From contig OY294045.1 of assembly GCA_958510825.1 (NCBI GenBank), forward strand, positions 98,082,988-98,146,987: a stretch of DNA of 64,000 bases, read 5' to 3'. The notes beneath the pieces are model-generated. The model saw only the letters and a program-made list of their open reading frames with translations, ran no database searches and was not told the DNA's origin. The position numbers and the translations under genes were made by a program. How positions within the stretch are numbered: position 1 is the stretch's first letter; every line of letters begins with the position of its first letter. The DNA comes from Brachypterus glaber (Eukaryota > Arthropoda > Insecta > Coleoptera > Kateretidae). This document shows positions 56,923 to 64,000 of this stretch, piece after piece.

Positions 56923-57148
56923 TGCCCTGGGCAGTTTGATGTTTAGTCATGGAGCCGTGCTCTACTACCACTGGTTGAGAAACACATTTCCAGAACGACC
57001 TTTTATGGTTGGGTTTTTGGGATTTTTAGGAGGACGAGTTATGCTGGTCCACCTATATGCATACATATACCATGTGGACACTAGACATCGATATGACGGA
57101 TACAGATTAAGAAGAATATCTAGCTATGAAGGAATGTATGACGTATAA
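56923..57148 (+). CDS. Gene A, alternative last exon 3a
   Basis: The acceptor TTTTTAATTTTAG (ends 56922) precedes T + GCC CTG GGC. Joined to exon 2 (AG|T) it gives S-ALGSLMFSHGAVLYYHW and two hydrophobic stretches (ALGSLMFSHGAVLYY; FMVGFLGFLGGRVMLVHLYAY), then a charged tail, stop at 57146-57148. The full product would be 157 residues. It is paralogous to exon 3b: LGSLMF, FPE, GFL.GR.M, and Y.DTR positions agree. SALGS...W.....P also aligns with gene B exon 3. No AATAAA follows within 60 bp; AATATA variants are present. Confidence 0.75.
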
Positions 57149-57307
57149 ATATATTATGTATAAAAAAATTAATACAATATTTTAACTTGATAGATTTGTT
57201 TAAAATTAGTTTGACTGTAGTGAATCTCGGTGAAATCACACTCTGTTAGTAATTTTTTGGTAATACTACCGCATATCTCTACGAATAATTTAAAAGTAGA
57301 AATTACA

Positions 57308-57985
57308 TCGGTACTTAGTGCTACTAAGAGTGCCGATGTATTGAAATCTTCGCCGAAAAGTCAAAATCTTTGACCACGTTTTTTCGCATTTCTCGACGTT
57401 TTATACCATTCGAGTCGAAATCAGTAAAAAAAATTTTTGCGTCCGTCTGTCTGGGTGTAAACTCTCTAACTCCATTTCTACATGAGATATCGACTTGCGG
57501 TTTTTTGAATATTGTGTCATATCGTATTCTGAAGAGCTGATTAGATTTTGGGGGTAAACGATTGGGGTAAGGGGGTAAAAATAGGGTAAAACTCCTATTT
57601 TTAGCGTTTTTTGTTTATAATTAAGGCAATTATTATTGTATTTGGTTAATTTAGCACTTATATAATAGATAATTTTAAATTGGTCAAAAAATGTTATAAA
57701 CAACGTTTTCCTAAAACGCATTGTTTTCGAGATATTGGCGTTTAAAGCAGTAAAAGGTTTTTTTAGCATATCTCACATATTTATAACCCGATTTCAAAAA
57801 AATATATTTTAAATAAAGACCTATAAAAAATTTTATATACAGTTTATTGCTAGAATATAATGTTTTAAAGATACAGAATTTAAAATCAAACAAAACACCT
57901 AGTTTGAAATTTGCGAACTTGATGGCTCTAGTGTACAATAGTGCCGATGTTTTGACAGGGTGCTTGTAACGTTTCATCTAGTTTG
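57308..57985 (+). repeat. Repeat R copy
   Basis: It matches 9977-10640 from TACTTAGTGCTACTAAGAG to GCTTGTAACGTTTCATCTAG. It lies between the two last exons of gene A. Confidence 0.8.
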
Positions 57986-58134
57986 TGAATAATATTCGTA
58001 AAATTGATGTAAAAAACCACCGATACCTAACCTAGTATCACTTATGATATTACCCCTGATAATACTAATGTAAGGCACTTTATACATGTATAACTAAAAA
58101 TATCTAATTTTGGCACTTAGACCTTTTATAACTT

Positions 58135-58286
58135 AGGGAACGTTCAAGTATTACGTAACGCTCTTAGGGGGGGGGGGGGGGTCATTTTGGAGTGTTACGC
58201 CCATGTTATTGGTATAGGAAAATAGCGTTAGAGGGGGGGTCCAAAATGATCAAAATTTGCGTTACATAATACTTGAACGTTCCCTT
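58135..58286. mobile_element. MITE with AGGGAACGTTCAAGTATTAC ends, copy 2
   Basis: Second copy of 30052-30206. Its right end is 22 bp before the first base of exon 3b, so only a short tract (TTACACTCCAAATATT plus the T-run and AG) remains as acceptor region outside the MITE. Confidence 0.75.
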
Positions 58287-58308
58287 ACACTCCAAATATT
58301 TTTTTTAG

Positions 58309-58570
58309 TTTTTTGGGATCCCTTATGTTTACTTCATCAACATGTCATGTCTACGACTGGATACACTACTGTTTCCCGGAGTCAAAGCTTTTTGCAGTAA
58401 TATTGGGCTTCTTATTTGGCAGAATTATGATGTTACACTTTGTGGCCTTTTTGTACCATATGGACACAAGGGTTTTCTTTCCTGGTTTGATAATACCTCG
58501 TAGCAGTGGTGGGTTTGAAGTGATGTATATTGTACCAACAGACATACCAACAGAAGTAGAGGCAACTTAA
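58309..58570 (+). CDS. Gene A, alternative last exon 3b
   Basis: The acceptor ATTTTTTTTAG (ends 58308) precedes T + TTT TTG GGA, in the same phase as exon 3a. It encodes FLGSLMFTSSTCHVYDWIHY, a FPE motif, AVILGFLFGRIMMLHFVAFLYHMDTR and a 30-residue tail, stop at 58568-58570. With exons 1 and 2 the product has 169 residues. The core of about 50 residues matches exon 3a, while the tails are unrelated. It could instead be a dying duplicate, but the frame and splice site are intact. Confidence 0.72.
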
Positions 58571-58914
58571 GTAAATGTATATGATAAGTCCAAGTAAAAA
58601 ATATAAGAAAGAAAATGGTACTTATTTTTTATGTTCATAATAATATATTAAACACTCTGCAATAACAAACATACTACTGTCAACAATAGAATAGTTTTCC
58701 CTGAGTGCAAAAAAAAAATTTTTTAAAAAACGAAAAAATATTGTTTTCACTCAAAAGACCGAGGGGCTGACCGCGTCTGAAATTTGTACAAAAGAGTTCC
58801 TTTTCGCAAAGAGTTCCTCCGGAGTTCCTCCAGAGTTCCTTGGGAGTTCCTTCTCTCGAAGGGGTAATTTTTGGCAAATACGCCGCTATGCAAGCACTAC
58901 TGCCAATAAGGCAC

Positions 58915-59290
58915 CCTCAAAAAAAGCTTTGTCCCTGACGGTTCCTACCAAACTTGGCGCCCTTCAAAACAAAACACAAATTGGCGCCACAAAATTACCT
59001 TCAGGAAAAAAAGCTTTGTCCCTGACGGTTTCTACCAAACTTGGCGTCCCTTCAAAAACCAAACTTGGCGCCCCTTTAATAACCAAACTTGGCGCCCTTC
59101 AAAAACCAAACTTGGCACCCCTTCAAATTTAAAAAGAAATTGATGCCCCTTCAAATAAAAAAATTAAAAAATGGCGCCCCACATTTACCTTCAAGAAAAA
59201 AAAGCTTTGTCCCTGACGGTTTCTACCAAACTTGGCGTCCCTTCAAAAACTTGGCGCCCCTTCATAATTAAAAAAAAAAATTGGCGCCCA
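58915..59290 (+). repeat. Minisatellite with GCTTTGTCCCTGACGG units, array 2
   Basis: Several units of CTTCAAAAACCAAACTTGGC and three of AAGCTTTGTCCCTGACGG. Same family as 15020-15345. Confidence 0.75.
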
Positions 59291-59299
59291 AAGGTAGGA

Positions 59300-60045
59300 T
59301 GTTTTGATAAGGTGTTTGTAACGGCTCATCTAGCACTTAGTGCTACTAAGAGTGCCGATGAATTGAAATCTTCGCCGAAAAGTCCAAATCTTTGACCATG
59401 TTTTTTCCACATTTCTCGACGACTTAGACCTTTCTAAGTCGAAATCATTCCGTCTGTCTGTCTGTAACCTCGATAACTTCATTTCTAAATATATTTATAT
59501 TTATATTTATCTTATAAGATATCGACAAGCGGTTTTTTGCATATTGTTTCTTATTATATTTCGAAGAGCTGATTAGATTTTGGGGGTAAACGATCGGGGG
59601 TAAGGGGTTAAGAAAGGGGTAAAACTCCTATTTGTAGCGTTTTTTTTTGGTTATTATTAAGGCAATTATTATTGTATTTTATTAATTTGCACTAATATGA
59701 AAGATAATTTTAAATTGGTCAAAAAATGTTGCAAACTATTTTTTCCTAAAATGCATTGTTGTCGAGATATTGGCGTTTAAAGCATTAAAACGTTTTTTAG
59801 CATATCTCACTTATATATAACCGAATTAAAAAAAATATTTTAAATGAAAGTTGTTTTTAAGCCCTTTTAAAAATGTTATATACCATTTTTTGCTAGAATA
59901 TAACGTTTTGGAGATACTTTCAAACTTTAATAAATTATGCAGGTGTATTAATGGTTGCCTATTCACGTGATCAAACAACTTCACTTTTCATAACGTTTCA
60001 AATTAGTGCCTAGTGTCGATGTTTTGACAAGGTGCTTGCAGCTAG
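59300..60045 (+). repeat. Repeat R, head-to-tail junction plus one copy
   Basis: 59300-59336 is the end of one unit (GTTTGTAACGGCTCATCTAG), directly followed by the start of another (CACTTAGTGCTACTAAGAG) that runs to about 60045. This tandem join suggests a satellite-like organisation. Confidence 0.75.
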
Positions 60046-60469
60046 TTTGGATCATAGACAAGGAAAGACCTCCAAAGCCGTTGCGGGATACTGTGATAAA
60101 TGTGCCTAGCGCATCTGAGATAAACTTGCACATGCGCACTACTATTGTTGTTTTTGACGAGTATTTTTTAACCTTAGTTTTGTGTGTCAAATAAAAATTC
60201 TAAAAAATTCAACAAAAAACAATAATTATCTACGAAGAAACGTCGAGATAGTTTTTTTTAATTATTTTATAGGAATCTTTCGAGGTGTGTTTCGGGATTT
60301 TGTACACCTACTTTGAGTACACCAGTGATTGACCCTTTGCTCTTCATAAAGCAACAATACAGGTTAGGTTTAAAGTTATAAACAAATGCAGCAAAAAAAC
60401 AATTAAAACACAGTAGAAGTCGAAAAGTGAACAGAAACAAACGACGATCTGACAGTATAAACAAACTAC

Positions 60470-60590
60470 TAATAATTCGTCACCCCAGTATTGATTTGCC
60501 ATATCTCTATTTTTGGACATTTTAAGATTTTTACTGGGGGATTTTTGGAGATAAGACAAATGAATACTGGGGTGATGAATTGTTTTACGA
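60470..60590. mobile_element. Hairpin MITE, about 110 bp
   Basis: AATTCGTCACCCCAGTATTG and ACATTTTAAG-flanking bases are mirrored by ATGAATACTGGGGTGATGAA at the right. Confidence 0.6.
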
Positions 60591-60961
60591 CCGACAGCAT
60601 TTCACAGCTGATAGAAATGCGTACTGCGCAAGGTCAGATATATTGCGTTACCTCATTTCGCTGCCCCGTTCTGTCACAAAATAATCTTGCGCAGGCTGGA
60701 CTAATGGTTCTCTTTACTTCTCTATGGTTTGGATATAAAACGCCGAGAAACGTACAAAAACCAACTTTCCTCCGCGGAGTTCGGATCCGAGATCGGGAAA
60801 GTAAATATTATTAAAAAGTAAACAATATTAAATAAAATATTTTATGTAAAAGAATTCTATACTAGTTATATTAAGAAAAAAAATATGATTATTACATTTG
60901 GTATATTTTAAAGTCATTTTTTGACTAATTAACAATAAAATAATCAGAACAACAAATACAA

Positions 60962-62455
60962 CTAAGCTTTTTTGACTAGGGAATCGCAATGTTCAGCATA
61001 GTTTGTACCAATTTTCATTAACGCAACTGCCGAACCGACGCCACAGGCTGTGCATAAAGCTACATTTTGGGGTACAATACTTCTGACGATGGCCCAAATG
61101 AGGACCGATCCAAGGGAGAATGTTACAGCTGCAAATGAACTGCAAGAAAAATGAATATCATGAAAAACTTAAATTTATGGTTAGTTTACGATGAACTTGG
61201 TGTTAATTGGTTGTAATTATGGTTATAAATACTATTCAATACAATTTGTCCGAAAACTTTTTTTTTTCGGTTTAAGTTGTTCTGATTTTGAGGCAAAAAA
61301 ATGACGATTTTTGGATTTTTTTGGTTTGGATGATGATGGTTTGAAAATAGCAACAAAAAAAATCAATTTTTGAAATCAAAAATCAGAACAACCCCTTAAA
61401 TTCGAAAATTATTTATTAACTAAAATATAATTTTATTGGTTTGGCACAACCCTAGATTATATCTATAGTTATACATATTTAAATAAACTTTTTCAATTAA
61501 CCTTTAAATTCTACAAAGTACCCTAGGTAGGGTTTAAGGGTTACCATACAGCCTGTTCCAGAACTCGCGTTAAGAAATTTGAGGGTATATTAAAAACCCT
61601 CTGGAAAATATGAAAAAAATTTAAAAAAAAATCCATCTTCAATACTAATTATAGTTTTTCCCTACTTATTAGTAACTATGGTTGCATTTTAATTGTTGAC
61701 GCGCGCATGGTTTGAGACTTTCAACTTTATATCAAATATTCTATTTTTATAGGGTCACACATCCAGCGGTGGTTTTTTGACATTAATAAGTATTTATGTC
61801 ACATTAATCACCATGTCAACCTACAGAATATGTACCTGCAATAATTAAATTTGCTTCCATAGCTACAAATTCAACTTTTAAAGGTAATTTAACATCAGCA
61901 ACAGTATTGGTCCACTTAAAGCTTTCTTATTTTTTAATTGAACAAAGATGGATTTTTTTTTACATTTTTTTCATATTTTCCAGAGGGTTTTTAATATACC
62001 ATCAAATTTTGGTATGCGAGTTCTGGAACAGGCTGTATCTATTTTAAATAAATAAAATAAAAACTGTACTTTTTTAGTTTTTTTAAGAAATAACCTCCAC
62101 CTTATAAAAGTTACATTACCTGGTCAAAACTTTTTCTTTAGTTGATAAAGCAGATAAATGTGGTCTGTTGTACATGTACAATCCAGTGCCCAAAAATGTG
62201 TTGAACAGCAAAATATTGGTGATGTCACGTTTTGGGAAGATTCTAAAAGGAAAATCAATTATTAATACTTAATAGTCTTTTTAATCATTATATTTAATAC
62301 CTTAAAACTAATGATGGATTCATAACATTCATGGAAAGTGCGGTGTAACTTAGAGCTCCTTGTGCTGGGATGTAATAATAAAGGATATTTTGTTTTGTAA
62401 GAGGTTTTAAACCCATTTTGCATAGTGCTCCTTTGGTTTCTTTTCCTGATGACAT
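60962..62455 (-). CDS. Gene B: three-exon membrane protein, paralogue of gene A
   Basis: Exons 62455-62301, 62242-62120 and 61139-60962 have GT-AG borders and phase 2 joins. They sum to 456 bases and encode 151 residues. It starts MSSGKETKGALCKMGLKPLT in an AAAAATG context. A longer frame upstream begins at a non-AUG codon and is ignored. Hydrophobic segments: NILLFNTFLGTGLYMY, SSFAAVTFSLGSVLIWAIV, VALCTACGVGSAVALM. It resembles gene A in QG.L.Y...NPS, LY.RP.L and S...GS...W.....P, with identical intron phases, so both derive from one ancestor. The family is not recognised. A small organelle membrane protein would fit, but that is inference. Intron 2 holds a MITE (61547-62037). Confidence 0.82.
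61547..62037. mobile_element. MITE with TACAGCCTGTTCCAGAACTC ends
   Basis: The arms include GAGGGTATATTAAAAACCCT and its complement, bounded by TACAGCCTGTTCC. It is related to 16920-17655. It sits in intron 2 of gene B. Confidence 0.75.
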
Positions 62456-62813
62456 TTTTTTACTTATTTGCACTATATCACGGCACAAAACTATGAAAAA
62501 AGGTTGAATAATCTCCAAAAATAACACCGACTTTTCACATGAAATTTTTTTGCACTTTTGACAGTAGTTTACGTAAGACCAACCTAACGAAAATGGTTGA
62601 AATCTATAAAAAAATAAATATGCTTAATAAGCTAAGTAATATTTATTTGCTATTGTTCCTTATTTATATTTATGTAATATTTTATAACTTAAGCTGATAA
62701 AATCATTATTTTTTCTAATATTTCGATGTTATATTTTCAAGTTTTATTTCTCTAATGTTGGTATTGTTGAAGCACATTTTTTGAGGTTAGGTTCCTTTCA
62801 AAAACAAATAAAA
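62456..62813. promoter_or_regulatory. Shared intergenic region of gene B and MRPS28
   Basis: 358 bp separate the two start codons, which point away from each other, so this is probably a bidirectional promoter. It is AT-rich with no clear TATA box. No further element could be supported. Confidence 0.5.
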
Positions 62814-63226
62814 ATGTCTTTTATACGAATTTTAAGTAAAAATACTTTAAAATTAACTGAAAAAAGTGGTTTTTATCAGTGTAGAGCATTTTTTTCTTCA
62901 GATGTCATAAAGGATACAACCTCAGAAACCAAACAAGGGGGTTATGCTCAGGCCTTCGATAAATTGGAAAAACTAGCTGAACCTGAGCCTAAACCAGTGG
63001 AAAATCAAACATTTGCTGCTTTATTAAGAAATTCTAAATTAATAGATGTAAGTTCTTAAACAAGAACTATCTATTTGTATATTAAATTTAATTTTAAATT
63101 TTAGATGGGTGATCCTGAAGGAAAAATTGTAATGGGCAAAGTGTTTCATGTAGTTGATGACGATTTGTACATTGATTTTGGTTGGAAGTTTCATTGTGTA
63201 TGTCCTAGACCAAAGAAAGATGGAAG
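62814..63226 (+). CDS. MRPS28: Mitochondrial ribosomal protein S28, first two exons
   Basis: Exon 1 is 62814-63047 and exon 2 is 63105-63226, with GTAAGT donors and a TTTAAATTTTAG acceptor. The chosen ATG (context AAAAATG) gives [20 protein letters not shown] and a basic, serine-rich leader fitting a mitochondrial targeting sequence. An upstream in-frame ATG at 62781 adds only 11 residues. The body carries the family signature: [19 protein letters not shown], then [18 protein letters not shown] and KFHCVCPRP, matching the S28 protein of the mitochondrial small subunit. The frame ends in phase 2. The last exon(s), for the conserved VRLRL-type region, must lie beyond this window or in sequence I could not assign. 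Confidence 0.9.
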
Positions 63227-63479
63227 GTAAGTATTTTTATTTTCATATACATTTCAGATACCAAAATAGAACAATCAGATCAAGCCTGATGTGGGGAGAC
63301 GATGCGTCTGACGCTCTGTATTTTATTAAAAAAAAACACACCAGCCTTGATATTTGTTTCATAAATATTGTTTACTTTCAAATGGGCAGTATAACAGATA
63401 ATCTTTTTAAAATGGGAATAATTTTAACCATTTAGTTTGTGTATGTATTGATAATAATACGGTAATTGTAGAAAAGTTA

Positions 63480-64000
63480 ATAGTTTTCTTCTTCCTTTTT
63501 TTTTGGCCTTTTGTCAGTGAGATCATTAGCCAGATCCCTCTTAGTTACTCATTTCACCAAGAGTGGTTCTTGTCTGGCTTGGCACCATGCCCACTCCTGT
63601 TTTGATTATAGAAAATTTCCAGTCTTCTGTAAGACCTTTTCTTTTTCTTTTCTTCCCTTTTCGTGTTTGCTGTTGGTTGCGTTAGCTGTTGACAAGGCTG
63701 TTTTTTCTAATTTGTAATTATATTTGCGAATGCGCTAGTATATGAAAAAATTCTGTATGTATAAAACCTTTTTCACATGTTAGTTGCTTCCAAATAAAAA
63801 TTTATCAGCATTATAAATGATTAAAACACATAAAATTCCCTTTTTACTCCAATATAATCACATGTTTGTCATTTTACTGCACATCATCCATACAATCACT
63901 ATAAAATATATAAAATCGAATCCAGGGCATATCTAAGATAGCAAATAAATAAATAACTATACTAAAACACTTGATGCTAAAAATTAAACGCGATTAACGG
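63480..64000 (-). mobile_element. Retroposon with (GAA)n tail, copy 2
   Basis: This is the reverse complement of 11474-12060 over most of its length, with the (TTC)n tail at about 63486-63495. It runs off the right edge. It lies within the downstream intron of MRPS28 if the gene continues. Confidence 0.75.

Noticed and set aside
60344..60559. Minus-strand ORF of 71 codons ending in a hydrophobic run
   Set aside because: It starts within a hairpin MITE and has no supporting structure.
63251..63435. Possible third exon of MRPS28 after CATTTCAG
   Set aside because: The frame stays open for a while, but the encoded sequence does not resemble the conserved end of S28 and carries on into low-complexity sequence.

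Overview
The window is AT-rich, repeat-dense nuclear DNA from an insect. Evidence for this is introns with GT-AG borders, a mitochondrial ribosomal protein gene split by an intron, and a repeat set typical of insects: Jockey/CR1-like LINEs, a Transib transposon, Penelope-like elements, a tRNA-derived SINE and many MITEs. A beetle is plausible, but nothing read here proves the order. One 200-base assembly gap lies at 7037-7236. Most of the sequence is transposon-derived, and host coding exons add up to only about 2 kb.

Left part (1-22 kb): an almost complete LINE on the minus strand (ORF1 and ORF2, one frameshift) runs off the left edge. Next come a Penelope-like element (GIY-YIG endonuclease on the minus strand) inserted in an older repeat, several hairpin MITEs, two degenerate satellites, a retroposon with a 13-bp target duplication, a 5'-truncated LINE and a tRNA-derived SINE. 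I see no host gene there. A Transib element (RAG1-like transposase) lies at 22157-25031 with both inverted ends, a 5-bp CGACT duplication, the DDE residues and a single-base frameshift.

Middle (25-44 kb): an 8-bp-duplicating MITE carries two solo LTRs, and further MITEs, satellites and a second Penelope-like element follow. The only host sequence seen is a short terminal exon for a histidine-rich tail (32000-32079).

Right part (44-64 kb) holds three host genes. Gene A (+) has exon 1 at 44679-44806, exon 2 at 48564-48683, and two related alternative last exons at 56923-57148 and 58309-58570. They predict membrane proteins of 157 and 169 residues. Gene B (-, exons at 62455-62301, 62242-62120 and 61139-60962; 151 residues) is a diverged paralogue of gene A with the same intron phases. 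MRPS28 (+, from 62814) starts 358 bp from gene B, head to head. Intron 2 of gene A contains an apparently intact LINE (50519-54798). Its two ORFs are in one frame, separated by a single UAG in the context UAG-CAA-UUA, and ORF2 has no usable AUG. This suggests translation by stop-codon readthrough.

The observations I rate highest are the readthrough-type LINE, the gene A/B family with duplicated alternative last exons, the hammerhead-ribozyme-like motifs in the Penelope-like elements, and the well-bounded Transib element.
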